Shown one piece after another: positions 52,881 to 61,753 of a DNA stretch of 64,000 nucleotides. The stretch comes from Chryseobacterium endalhagicum (GTDB taxonomy: Bacteria; Bacteroidota; Bacteroidia; Flavobacteriales; Weeksellaceae), in contig NZ_JAELVM010000001.1 of the NCBI RefSeq assembly GCF_016745235.1, forward strand, positions 1,811,856-1,875,855, in the 5' to 3' direction. Each line of letters opens with the position of its first letter. The first letter of the stretch is position 1. The notes under the pieces are model-generated. The model saw nothing but the letters and a program-made list of their open reading frames with translations. It was not told the origin of the DNA and did not search any database. A program made the translations under genes and the position numbers.

Positions 52881-53594
52881 TCAGGAAAAAAATGCACCTA
52901 TAAATGTTGGAAAAACCATTCGCCATAAAGGCCAGTCATGATTGATCCATTTTCTCTCATCGTACCAGAAATCAATGCCTTTCGCGCTTAGGATCTCTGC
53001 CATTTCAAGGTTTTTATCCTTACAGATATCCTGGTCTGAAGTGCTGAGGACAATATGCATATGCTTGTATTTCCAGGCTTCGTCATTCTTTACAAATTCT
53101 CTCGGGCAGTTAAAATATACCAGCTCATCCGAGTATCCGTCCATAAAATTCCTGATGCTGAACGCTCCCGAAAGGCAGAACAGATGAGAAACCACATCCG
53201 GGAATCTGAAGGCAAAATTGGCCGCATGATACCCTCCGAAACTTGCTCCGGCCACTGCCACACGGTGTGTTTTGTGAAGCTTCTGGATATACGGAATGAA
53301 TTCCTGAATCAGGAACTGCACATACAGCTCATAATTCTTGATTCTTTTCTGAGGTGAAATCTTATCATCATAAAAACTCCAGCCGTCAATCGTCTGAACA
53401 TTGTAAAGTTTAACCTTTCCCTGTTCTATAAACCAGTTGATACTTCCGTTGAGATGAAAATCATGATTTTGCGTGTATTGTCCCTGGGAAGTAGGAAACA
53501 TAATGATCGGGTGACCGTAATGTCCTGTAACTTCCACTTTCAGGCTTGTTCCTAATATGTTTGAATAATAATCTGTATGTTCTATATTCGGCAT
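52881..53594 (-). CDS. esterase-D-like alpha/beta hydrolase
   Basis: A 237-residue cytoplasmic alpha/beta hydrolase of the putative esterase (esterase D/PHB-depolymerase-like) family. The nucleophile elbow is AGASFGGYHA with Ser118. The acid and His are expected in STSDQD and the C-terminal INHDWPLWR. GHPIIMFPTSQGQY near the N-terminus forms the oxyanion strand. It is embedded between two ATP-grasp genes, so it probably acts on an intermediate or product of the same pathway, perhaps releasing or transferring an acyl group. Confidence 0.85.
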   Translation of the reverse strand: MPNIEHTDYYSNILGTSLKVEVTGHYGHPIIMFPTSQGQYTQNHDFHLNGSINWFIEQGKVKLYNVQTIDGWSFYDDKISPQKRIKNYELYVQFLIQEFIPYIQKLHKTHRVAVAGASFGGYHAANFAFRFPDVVSHLFCLSGAFSIRNFMDGYSDELVYFNCPREFVKNDEAWKYKHMHIVLSTSDQDICKDKNLEMAEILSAKGIDFWYDERKWINHDWPLWRMVFPTFIGAFFS

Positions 53595-53620
53595 TGATAA
53601 ATTTCTTTTATGTGTAGTGT

Positions 53621-54832
53621 TTAGCTTGTTAATTTACTTTTGGGCGGCAGGATATTCAGCATCTCTGCCTGGATTTTTTCAGCGGCGCTGTCCAGTCTTT
53701 CCTGTATGATTTCGGGATCAGTTGATTTGTAAACGATGCCTACATGATGATCAATAGGAAGGAACTTTACAGCTTCTTCACTTTCGAAAGCAGTATAATC
53801 AGGATTCTTGTCCTTAATCAACGCAACGATCAGCCCGGAATAATAACCTGTTGGCTTAGCGGCTTCATAGCTCTTGCCACGAAGCAGGGCATCTTCTATT
53901 TTTGCCCATTCACGCCATATATTGATATTGCTGGATGCTTCCACCAGATCCGGAATATGCGCACCGCCAACTCTTGAAGAAGTTTCAAGGAAATACCATT
54001 TTCCATCAGCTTTTCCACGGATAAATTCAGTGTGGGTAGCGCCGTTGAGCAGTCCGAAGCTGGAAAGAACTTTTGAATTTGCTTCATCAAGGGCTTTAAA
54101 TTCTTCAGAATATCTTCCCAATGTTTTCGACCGGAATACGCCGCCTTCATGAGAAACCTGCATAGGTGGAGCAAGGTATTTGGAGGCAGAGGTAAAAACA
54201 ATTTCTTTATTAAAGGTCAGGCTGTCCACATGGTATACATCACCCGGTTTAAAGCTTTCCAGCAAAAACAGGTGGCGTTCTTCACCAAGGGCTTCAAGTT
54301 CGTTCCAGAGCTCATCTTTGGAAGAAAACTTTTTGATCCCTGATGCTGATGCCTCTGAACGCGGTTTCAGTACCCAAGGTGCCGCAACTTTGTCTACAAA
54401 GCTGTTTACTTCATCATTGTTAAAAACAGCGGTGAATTCCGGAACATTGATTCCTGAATCTTTAGCTTTCTGGCGCATGGCCAGTTTGTCTCTGAAATAC
54501 CGGTGGGTAGTTTGTCCCATTCCCGGAATCCGGAATGTTTCCCTGATCAGGGCAGCTTTTTCTACGTCATAATCATCCAGTGCTACCACAGCATCTATTT
54601 TCCGGGTTTTCATAAGGTGCGAGAATCCCTGGATCAGATGTTCCAGATTCCAGACCGACGGCCTTACCTCAGCCATATAAAATACCTCGTCAATAGCATG
54701 CCAGGGCCAGTTTTTTTCTTTAAGGCCTTCTGATGTTACCAAAATAATTTTATTACCCAGCTTCTTCATTTCGTCCATGAAGTCATAGCCTTTGTAATAG
54801 CACGAAATACATACTATAATTTTCTCCTCCAT
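53621..54832 (-). CDS. ATP-grasp ligase (carbamoyl-phosphate-synthase-L-like fold)
   Basis: A 403-residue ATP-grasp enzyme. Pre-grasp residues 1-110 (IIVCISCYYKGYDFMDEMKKLG), RDKLAMRQKAKDSGINVPEF as the hinge, APWVLKPRSEASASGIKKF as the phosphate-binding loop, LFLLESFKPGDVYHVDSL, and the metal-binding THTEFI...WYFLETSSRVGGAH (Glu and Arg). This resembles L-amino-acid ligases of the BacD type and PurK-like enzymes. It is the first gene of the transcript running to the amidotransferase-like gene. A dipeptide or N-acyl amino acid product is plausible but unproven. Confidence 0.85.
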   Translation of the reverse strand: MEEKIIVCISCYYKGYDFMDEMKKLGNKIILVTSEGLKEKNWPWHAIDEVFYMAEVRPSVWNLEHLIQGFSHLMKTRKIDAVVALDDYDVEKAALIRETFRIPGMGQTTHRYFRDKLAMRQKAKDSGINVPEFTAVFNNDEVNSFVDKVAAPWVLKPRSEASASGIKKFSSKDELWNELEALGEERHLFLLESFKPGDVYHVDSLTFNKEIVFTSASKYLAPPMQVSHEGGVFRSKTLGRYSEEFKALDEANSKVLSSFGLLNGATHTEFIRGKADGKWYFLETSSRVGGAHIPDLVEASSNINIWREWAKIEDALLRGKSYEAAKPTGYYSGLIVALIKDKNPDYTAFESEEAVKFLPIDHHVGIVYKSTDPEIIQERLDSAAEKIQAEMLNILPPKSKLTS

Positions 54833-54861
54833 ATAATGTTTTTAAGTTTTTAGTAAATTAT

Positions 54862-54869
54862 CAAAAATA
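54862..54869 (-). promoter_or_regulatory. -7 promoter element of the amidoligase operon
   Basis: TATTTTTG on the minus strand fits TAnnTTTG, 29 nt before the ATP-grasp ATG at 54832, in a 140-nt gap after the aminopeptidase gene. Confidence 0.5.
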
Positions 54870-54972
54870 AAAGCAAATTTTTATTGATTAATTAATGTTA
54901 AAAATCGAAATAATGTGCATTTTTGAGAATGTACACTCAAGTATACAGAGAAATTTTGAAAAAAACTAATTT

Positions 54973-56388
54973 TTAGTGATAATTTTCAATTAAATCGGCC
55001 AGCAATTGAACCCCATAGCCGGTTGCTGCTTTTTCTTTGGCATATCCGGTACTTCCGAAGGCTACTCCCGCAATATCCAGATGGGCCCATTTAGGATGGC
55101 TTTCAATAAACTGTTCCAGGAATTTTGCGGCTATGATGCAGTCTCCGATTGGTTTCATAGAAATATTTTTAAGATCTGCCACATCGGACTGGATGTCGTC
55201 TTTCCATATGTCCCACAAAGGAAGATTCCAGACTCTCTGGTTGGTGTAATCCCCGGTTTTAATCAGTATATTTTTCAATTCTTCATTATTGGAGAACATC
55301 GCTCCGCAGGTATCTCCAAACATCCTCACAGAGCTTCCTGTAAGGGTGGCAAGGTCGATGAGGAAATCGGTTTTATAATTTTTAGCCAGATAAGAAAGCC
55401 CGTCTGCAAGGATCATTCTGCCTTCTGCATCGGTATTGAGAACTTCAATGGTTTTGCCGTTATAGGCTGTGATCACATCACTCGGAAGAAATGCATTTTC
55501 AGAAATCGCATTATCTGTAATTGGAAGCACCGCAACGATATTCACCGGAAGCTTCATTTCTGCAGCATAGATCAGTGTTCCGATAACCGCCGTAGCTCCA
55601 CCCATATCCGACTTCATATAATGCATATTTTCATGGCTTTTTAAAGAAATTCCTCCTGTGTCAAACAGAACGCATTTCCCTACCAGACCAAAGGTTTTGG
55701 CTTTTTTTACCGACGTTTTGTATTCAATAATCGTGAAAGCAGCATCATAAGCACTTCCCTGGTTGACGGACAGATAAGCTCCGAGCCCCAGCTCTTCACA
55801 TTTTTTCCTGTTGAATACCGTATATTTCAGGTCGTATTTCTTTGCTAAATTTTTCAGATATAAACTTAAAATATCAGGCTTTTTCAGGTTGGCGGGTTTG
55901 TTCAGCCATTCCTGACAGGCAGTTTGACCGTTCGCCAAAGCTTCTGCTTTTGAACTTATTGCTTCTAATTTTTTCTGGCTTAGATTTTCAAAATGAATCT
56001 CAAATTTAGCATTCCAGAAAACATGTTTTTTGTCAAAAGGATATTGGTAAGTTCCCAGAAGAAGCCCTTTTGCAAATTCTTCAAATTGTTTTTCATTCAG
56101 GAAATCGGCCACCACAAGGGTAGGAGCGGCCTGAAGTTTGTCTTTCTGGGTTTGGGAGAATTTAACCGCCACCTGCTGAACCTCGAAATTCTGCAGGGTA
56201 GATTTCCCTAAACCGATCAGATAAATTATACTTTCTTCATCTGTCTGGATAAAGACCTCGTATTTCTTTCCGGAGAACAGGGAAGCAATATTTTTGTTGT
56301 ATTTTTTCTTAGCTTTTATCCATTCTTCCTCGGTGAAAAGCTGGAAAATCTGACTGTAGTTTTTATTTTTTTTATTGATTAATTTCAT
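54973..56388 (-). CDS. pepA: M17 leucyl aminopeptidase
   Basis: A 471-residue cytosolic dizinc aminopeptidase that removes N-terminal residues from peptides. Signatures: LVGKCVLFDTGGISLKS (metal Lys/Asp region), MKSDMGGATAVIG, and the family motif NTDAEGRMILADGL with metal-binding Asp and Glu, then DLATLTGSSVRMFGD. The N-terminal ~165 residues are the variable domain. It starts 3 nt after the upstream esterase gene. A housekeeping role is possible. Its place next to peptide-bond-forming enzymes hints at product turnover. Confidence 0.92.
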   Translation of the reverse strand: MKLINKKNKNYSQIFQLFTEEEWIKAKKKYNKNIASLFSGKKYEVFIQTDEESIIYLIGLGKSTLQNFEVQQVAVKFSQTQKDKLQAAPTLVVADFLNEKQFEEFAKGLLLGTYQYPFDKKHVFWNAKFEIHFENLSQKKLEAISSKAEALANGQTACQEWLNKPANLKKPDILSLYLKNLAKKYDLKYTVFNRKKCEELGLGAYLSVNQGSAYDAAFTIIEYKTSVKKAKTFGLVGKCVLFDTGGISLKSHENMHYMKSDMGGATAVIGTLIYAAEMKLPVNIVAVLPITDNAISENAFLPSDVITAYNGKTIEVLNTDAEGRMILADGLSYLAKNYKTDFLIDLATLTGSSVRMFGDTCGAMFSNNEELKNILIKTGDYTNQRVWNLPLWDIWKDDIQSDVADLKNISMKPIGDCIIAAKFLEQFIESHPKWAHLDIAGVAFGSTGYAKEKAATGYGVQLLADLIENYH

Positions 56389-56391
56389 AAC

Positions 56392-57513
56392 TTAATTTTT
56401 AATGCTCTGCTGTTGTGGTTTTACTTCTACCGGGTTTTCTGTGTTGTCATAGAACAGCCATTCCATCGCTCTCGGGAACTCCTGAGACCAGTAAAATTCG
56501 CTGTGTGTGCCTTCCGGATTGATGCTGGTCCTGAATTCAAAGTCAAAAAGATTTTTCTTTTCCCAGCGTTTTAAATATTCTTCGAAAACATGGATTCTTT
56601 TGACCATTTTAGATCCTTCCTGACCGCCTCCGTAAAGGTATATTTTGGTTTTAAACGGAACTCTGAAGCTCATCATCGGGAAATTATTATTAGGCTCTAC
56701 CCAAAGTGACGGGGAGAAGATCAGCAGTTTAGAGTATACTTCAGGATAAAGAAATCCGCTGTAAATGCTGATCAGTGCACCCAGAGAACTGCCTCCGATT
56801 CCTGTATTGTCGCGGTCTTTTTTGGTGCGGTAATGTTCGTCCACAAAAGGTTTTAATGTATCTGTGATAAAACGGATGTATTTCTTACCCTCTGAACCGT
56901 TGGCCACATTATCGTTGTCAAAGATATATTCCTTGATGCGTTCTTCGCTGCCGTGTTCTATAGCAATGATAATGACGTCTCCACGGCCGTATTCTGCTAG
57001 AATAGACAGTTTTTTATCGATTTCCCAGTTTCCGTAGCCGCTTCCTTCATTGAACAGATTTTGGGCGTCCTGAAGATAAAGTACCGGATAGCTTTTATCG
57101 GATACATAATAATCATAAGGGAGAACAGCCCACACTTTGCGGTAACGGTCAAGCTGCGGAATATAAAATTCCTCCGAAATAACTTCTGCAATCGGGAAAA
57201 ACTCCTTTTTAAAAGGCCCCCAGTTGAGCCTCCATTTTTCTATGGTATCGGATGTTTTTCCTGCTGATTTTTCAGCTTTGCGGTTGGGGGTGATGTTTCC
57301 GTATTTGTCGAGCTCCACATTTTCCCAGCCGCCTTTGGTGAATTTGTATTCCACGCTGGCAGGCAGGATTGAGTCGTCGATCTCTATAAAATAGGTATGG
57401 GAATCCAGCCGTTTAAGCTGATAATTGCTGTCTCTGGGATTCCAGTTGTTGAAATTTCCGGTGATATACACCGTTCTGTCGTCGATTTCTTCCGTAAAAA
57501 GTTCAAACCTCAT
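56392..57513 (-). CDS. esterase with N-terminal glycogen-binding-like (CBM48/E-set) domain
   Basis: A 373-residue protein without a signal peptide. Residues 1-95 look like an E-set/CBM48 module (VYITGNFNNWNPRDSNYQL, similar to NFNTWNHKDH of the neighbouring GlgB). Residues about 115-360 are an esterase D-like alpha/beta hydrolase with nucleophile elbow GIGGSSLGALIS (Ser242), YPVLYLQDAQNLF and the likely catalytic His in PEGTHSEFYW. It is the first gene of the unit with the M17 peptidase and divergent from glgB across a repeat region. It may act on a carbohydrate-linked ester; the substrate is unknown. Confidence 0.82.
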   Translation of the reverse strand: MRFELFTEEIDDRTVYITGNFNNWNPRDSNYQLKRLDSHTYFIEIDDSILPASVEYKFTKGGWENVELDKYGNITPNRKAEKSAGKTSDTIEKWRLNWGPFKKEFFPIAEVISEEFYIPQLDRYRKVWAVLPYDYYVSDKSYPVLYLQDAQNLFNEGSGYGNWEIDKKLSILAEYGRGDVIIIAIEHGSEERIKEYIFDNDNVANGSEGKKYIRFITDTLKPFVDEHYRTKKDRDNTGIGGSSLGALISIYSGFLYPEVYSKLLIFSPSLWVEPNNNFPMMSFRVPFKTKIYLYGGGQEGSKMVKRIHVFEEYLKRWEKKNLFDFEFRTSINPEGTHSEFYWSQEFPRAMEWLFYDNTENPVEVKPQQQSIKN

Positions 57514-57604
57514 CGTATGTGTTTAATATAAATTGTCAGCTAAATTTATAAAAAAGATTGTTTTAAAATCATAAAAAATCAATGTAAAAAATAATATATT
57601 TGAT

Positions 57605-57860
57605 TAATTTGTCGGAAAGGGAGTTGCGGGGTAGGGTTTGAGAGTTGGAGCGTTTTTGGGTTTGAGAGTTGTTAAAAGGATGTTTGAGTTGTCTGTTGCT
57701 GGATTGCGGTGTCGGGCTGATGCTTCTAAATTCTACAACTTAAAATTCACAATAAGTATTTTCTAACATGAATTTCAATCTTAACCTAAAAGTCTGCTGT
57801 CTGAAATCTGAAATCTGACATCTGACATCTTGGTTCTTGGCTCTTGATTCTTGACTCTAA
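57605..57860. repeat. heptad repeats upstream of glgB
   Basis: Most of the 463-nt gap is repeat. CTGAAAT CTGAAAT CTGACAT CTGACAT (57801-57828) runs straight into TTGGTTC TTGGCTC TTGATTC TTGACTC (57831-57858). Earlier sequence (57605-57720) has a looser G/T-rich 7-nt rhythm. No gene and no clear promoter beyond an AT-rich stretch before glgB. Confidence 0.65.
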
Positions 57861-57976
57861 ATAGGTGGTATCTCATTCCGAACTCTGTTAACATAATAAT
57901 AAATTGACTAATTATTAACCGTTATTGCAGGGAATTTTCGTAGTTTCAGAGAAAAATAAAGTACAACGATATCTTG

Positions 57977-59923
57977 ATGAATTCTGTAAAAACCTATACG
58001 CTGTTCACGGACCATGATGTCTATCTTTTTAAGGAAGGTAGGCATTATAAGCTGTATGGGAAATTCGGGGCACATTCGGTTGAAAAAGACGGTGTGAAAG
58101 GCGTCTATTTTTCAGTGTGGGCTCCCAATGCCAAAAAAGTTTCTGTGATCGGAAACTTCAACACCTGGAATCATAAAGATCATATCCTGTTCCCGAGATG
58201 GGACGGATCGGGAATCTGGGAAGGGTTTATTGCAGGACTTACCTGGGGTACTTTATATAAATATGCAATAGAAACCGCCAGAGGTGAAATTCTGGAAAAA
58301 AGCGATCCGTATGCTTTAAGCTGGGAGCAGAATCTGCAGGCTGCATCACTGGTTTCCACAAACTGGTATGAATGGAGTGATAAAGAATGGATGGAAAAAC
58401 GCTGGAAGATTAATAATCTGAATGCGCCAATATCCGTTTATGAGCTTCATCTGGGTTCGTGGGTCAGAGAAGGCAGTGCTCCGGATCAATACTTAAATTA
58501 CCGGGATATTGCCGGAAAACTGGTTCCTTATGTAAAGGAAATGGGTTTTACCCACGTAGAATTCATGCCTGTCATGGAATATCCTTATGACCCGAGCTGG
58601 GGATATCAGATCACCGGATTTTATGCGGCAACTTCGCGTTTCGGGTCGCCACAGGACCTGATGTTTATGATTGATGAGCTGCATAAAAACGATATCGGGG
58701 TTATTTTAGACTGGGTGCCCTCTCATTTTCCGGGAGATGCGAACGGACTTCACCGTTTCGACGGTTCCTATCTGTATGAGCATGAAGATCCGAGAAAAGG
58801 TTTTCATCCGGACTGGAAGTCGTATATTTTCAATTACGGAAGGAATGAAGTTAAATCTTTCCTGATTTCCAATGCCATGTTCTGGCTGACGCGCTATCAT
58901 GCAGACGGACTTCGGGTAGATGCGGTGACTTCCATGCTTCACCTTGATTATTCAAGAAATGAAGGAGAATGGGAACCCAATATAGAAGGCGGAAATGTAA
59001 ACCTTGAGGCCAAAGCTTTCCTTCAGGAATTCAATACGGCAGTGTATAAAGAATTTGGAGACAGTATTATGACGATAGCTGAAGAAAGTTCAGATTTTCC
59101 TTTGCTTACAAAACCTGTTCATGACGGCGGGGTAGGTTTCGGAATGAAATGGATGATGGGCTGGATGCATGATACGCTGGATTATTTTAAAGAATATCCG
59201 GATAACAGGAAATATCACCACCATAAGATCACTTTTGCGTCCGTGTATATGTATAATGAAAATTATATGATGCCGCTGTCGCATGACGAAGTGGTTCACG
59301 GAAAAGCAAGCCTGATCTATAAAATGCCGGGTGACGAATGGCAGAAATTTGCCAATCTCCGCGCACTGTATGTCTATATGTACACCCATCCGGGAGCCAA
59401 GCTTCTCTTTATGGGAGATGAATTTGCGCAGACCGGGGAGTGGAATTTTACAAGGAGCCTGGACTGGCATCTGTTACAGTATCCTGTTCATAAAGGAATG
59501 CAGACGCTTGTAAAAGATCTGAACCATCTTTACAGGAATGAACCTGCATTTTATGAAAATCAGTTTGATAAAAGCGGTTTTGAGTGGGTGGAAGCAGATG
59601 ATCTGGAGAATTCAGTATATGTATATCTGAGAAAAGGAAAAAGGAGGGATGATGTTCTGATGATTGTTTTAAACTTAAAGCCGCAGATTTTGGAATATAC
59701 CATCGGAGTGAGTGCAGGAACCCATTGGGAGGTTGTCCTGAATTCTGATGATCAGCAATACAGTGGAAGTGATATCCAGGCTGAAGTTTTGAATGAAAAA
59801 TATGAAGAATGGATGAGGCATCCCAAATCGGTTACCTTAAAACTGCCGCCACTGGCCGGAATTATTTTAAGACAGAAAAAAGATAAAAAGTATAAATTAC
59901 ACCGAATAAAATATAAGAAGTAG
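57977..59923 (+). CDS. glgB: 1,4-alpha-glucan branching enzyme
   Basis: A 648-residue GH13 enzyme that introduces alpha-1,6 branches into glycogen. The start is ATG at 57977; a TTG one codon earlier is less likely. Residues about 20-120 are a CBM48 domain. The GH13 barrel carries DGLRVDAVTSMLHLDY with nucleophile Asp315, IAEESSDFP with acid Glu369, and LSHDEVVHGKASL with the transition-state His-Asp. The C-terminal all-beta domain ends in LPPLAGIIL. Length is typical of forms without the extra N1 domain. glgA follows after 55 nt from its likely start. Confidence 0.95.
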   Translation: MNSVKTYTLFTDHDVYLFKEGRHYKLYGKFGAHSVEKDGVKGVYFSVWAPNAKKVSVIGNFNTWNHKDHILFPRWDGSGIWEGFIAGLTWGTLYKYAIETARGEILEKSDPYALSWEQNLQAASLVSTNWYEWSDKEWMEKRWKINNLNAPISVYELHLGSWVREGSAPDQYLNYRDIAGKLVPYVKEMGFTHVEFMPVMEYPYDPSWGYQITGFYAATSRFGSPQDLMFMIDELHKNDIGVILDWVPSHFPGDANGLHRFDGSYLYEHEDPRKGFHPDWKSYIFNYGRNEVKSFLISNAMFWLTRYHADGLRVDAVTSMLHLDYSRNEGEWEPNIEGGNVNLEAKAFLQEFNTAVYKEFGDSIMTIAEESSDFPLLTKPVHDGGVGFGMKWMMGWMHDTLDYFKEYPDNRKYHHHKITFASVYMYNENYMMPLSHDEVVHGKASLIYKMPGDEWQKFANLRALYVYMYTHPGAKLLFMGDEFAQTGEWNFTRSLDWHLLQYPVHKGMQTLVKDLNHLYRNEPAFYENQFDKSGFEWVEADDLENSVYVYLRKGKRRDDVLMIVLNLKPQILEYTIGVSAGTHWEVVLNSDDQQYSGSDIQAEVLNEKYEEWMRHPKSVTLKLPPLAGIILRQKKDKKYKLHRIKYKK

Positions 59924-59978
59924 CAAAACCATGGGGAAGGCAGTAAAAAACAGAAAGAATACAAATGAAACTAAGACA

Positions 59979-61385
59979 ATGCTAATATATCATTTAAGCA
60001 CAGAATGTTATCCGATAGCAAAAGTAGGCGGTCTTGCAGACGTTGTGGGAGCACTGCCGAAATATCAGAACAAGATAAAAGGAATTGACGCCAAGGTCGT
60101 GATGCCGTGGTACAATAAACCTTTTGTTCATGAACATGAGTTTGATATTGTTTTTGATGGTTTTATCCATCAGGGACCGGATATGCTTCAGGTCCAGGTT
60201 TTGAAGGAGAAAACGGATGTTTTGGGATTCGAACTCTATATGGTGAAAATTCCGGGGTTACTGGACAGGGACAATCCTTACGGTTATCAGGACGAAAGCT
60301 ATCAGTTTCTCGTATTTCAGCATGGAATCCTGCATTGGCTGACTGCAATGAAGATCCGTCCGGATGTATTGCACTGCCATGATTATCACACAGGGTTGGT
60401 GCCGTTTATGACGCAGCACTGTCCTGAATTTGAATTTTTAAAAGGCGTAAAAACAATAGGAACGATCCACAACGGAGAATACCAGGGCATGATGAGCTGG
60501 AATATGGCCAATTATATGCCTTCCTTTGATTCTTATAAATGGGGTCTCATGGACTGGAACGGCTATATGAACCCACTGGCAAGCATGATTAAATGTTCCC
60601 ATGCTTTCACTACGGTTTCTGAAGGATATCTGGAAGAATTATTCATCAGTTTCCGCGGACTGGAAGCGCTTGTCCGGGAAGAATTCGGAAAAGCATACGG
60701 CATCATCAACGGGATTGATACGGAAGTATGGAATCCTGAGACCGACCCAATGCTGGATTTTAATTTTAATATCAAAAATGCAGTAGCCCAAAAGAAGAAA
60801 AATAAAGAAAAGCTCTGCAAAGAATACGGTCTGAAGCCTGATCTTCCTCTTTTCGCATTTATCGGAAGATTTGCGACGGAAAAAGGAGCCGATTTCCTTC
60901 CGGATGTAGTCTGGAAAAGCATTAAACAGAGCTATGGAGCTTTGAATATTATGATTCTCGGTTCCGGAAACAGCTATATTGAGAATAAACTCAAGGAATA
61001 CGCCCATACGTATACCAATTTTGCTCTGGATCTGGGCTATAAGGAGCATCTTTCGCACAAGATCTATGCTTCGGCGGATTTTCTGCTGATGCCATCAAGA
61101 GTTGAGCCATGCGGACTGAATCAGATGTATTCCATGCGGTATGGTACGGTTCCGGTTGTAAGGTATACCGGCGGTTTGAGGGATACGGTAGAAGATATCT
61201 CCACCGGAGGAGCAGGCCTGAATTTTACCTATCCGGGGGTGGATGATATTGTGCATGCCATGAACAGGGCACTGGGAATTTATAACCAGAAAGGCGTCAT
61301 GGAAGATCTTATCTATGCCAATATGAATTTTGATTTTGCATGGGAGAAATCTGCAGAAAAATATATAGCTTTATATAAAAACTGA
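59979..61385 (+). CDS. glgA: glycogen synthase (ADP-glucose type, GT5)
   Basis: A 468-residue glycosyltransferase that adds glucose from ADP-glucose to the growing alpha-1,4 chain. The start is MLIYHLSTECYPIAKVGGL, which puts the conserved KxGGL (Lys15) at the normal distance from the N-terminus. An in-frame ATG at 59931 would add 16 polar residues with no family match. Other marks are HCHDYHTG, GTIHNGEYQG, GIINGIDTEVWNP, FIGRFATEKGADF and the C-terminal PSRVEPCGLNQMYSMRYGTVPVV. It belongs to the glgB-glgA unit; glgC follows after a 368-nt repeat-bearing gap. Confidence 0.93.
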   Translation: MLIYHLSTECYPIAKVGGLADVVGALPKYQNKIKGIDAKVVMPWYNKPFVHEHEFDIVFDGFIHQGPDMLQVQVLKEKTDVLGFELYMVKIPGLLDRDNPYGYQDESYQFLVFQHGILHWLTAMKIRPDVLHCHDYHTGLVPFMTQHCPEFEFLKGVKTIGTIHNGEYQGMMSWNMANYMPSFDSYKWGLMDWNGYMNPLASMIKCSHAFTTVSEGYLEELFISFRGLEALVREEFGKAYGIINGIDTEVWNPETDPMLDFNFNIKNAVAQKKKNKEKLCKEYGLKPDLPLFAFIGRFATEKGADFLPDVVWKSIKQSYGALNIMILGSGNSYIENKLKEYAHTYTNFALDLGYKEHLSHKIYASADFLLMPSRVEPCGLNQMYSMRYGTVPVVRYTGGLRDTVEDISTGGAGLNFTYPGVDDIVHAMNRALGIYNQKGVMEDLIYANMNFDFAWEKSAEKYIALYKN

Positions 61386-61540
61386 TAGAACGAAAAGTGT
61401 GATTTTAAATTCATCATGCAGAAAGGAGGTATTAAACAAGAACATAAAAGAGCTTAAGATTGTAGAAAAATATACTTTTAATAAATGGTATTTTTATCGC
61501 AAAGAAAGACAAGGATCTTATTTATTAAAAATGTCATATT

Positions 61541-61655
61541 ATTAAGGTAAACAAAGGCGTAAACTTATCAATGGAATACAACTTTGTATCTCAAAAATAA
61601 GCGAAGCGGCTTTGTTTATCTTAAAGCAAGGGAATTTAAAAGTCTTTGTCTGTCA
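61541..61655. repeat. CTTTGTTTA-family repeat between glgA and glgC
   Basis: TTAAGGTAAACAAAGGCG (from about 61544) faces AGCGGCTTTGTTTATCTTAA (61605-61624), forming an inverted repeat. The right half matches the words at 36925-36990 and 8388-8460. The rest of the 368-nt gap holds no gene; the glgC promoter should lie between 61660 and 61753. Confidence 0.5.
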
Positions 61656-61753
61656 TTGCGATTGTCAATTATAAAATCGATTAGTGCAGATTGTTTTTTT
61701 TAGCTCAAATATTAAAAAGTAGTAAATTTAATTCAATAAAACGCAATATACTT

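Noticed and set aside
55006..55644. 212-residue open frame on the plus strand opposite the M17 aminopeptidase gene
   Set aside because: It is wholly antisense to a strongly conserved gene, has Cys/His/Phe-rich composition typical of reverse-complement frames, and shows no domain.
59931..59978. longer N-terminus for glycogen synthase
   Set aside because: The extra 16 polar residues have no counterpart in the family, where KxGGL lies about 15 residues from the start.
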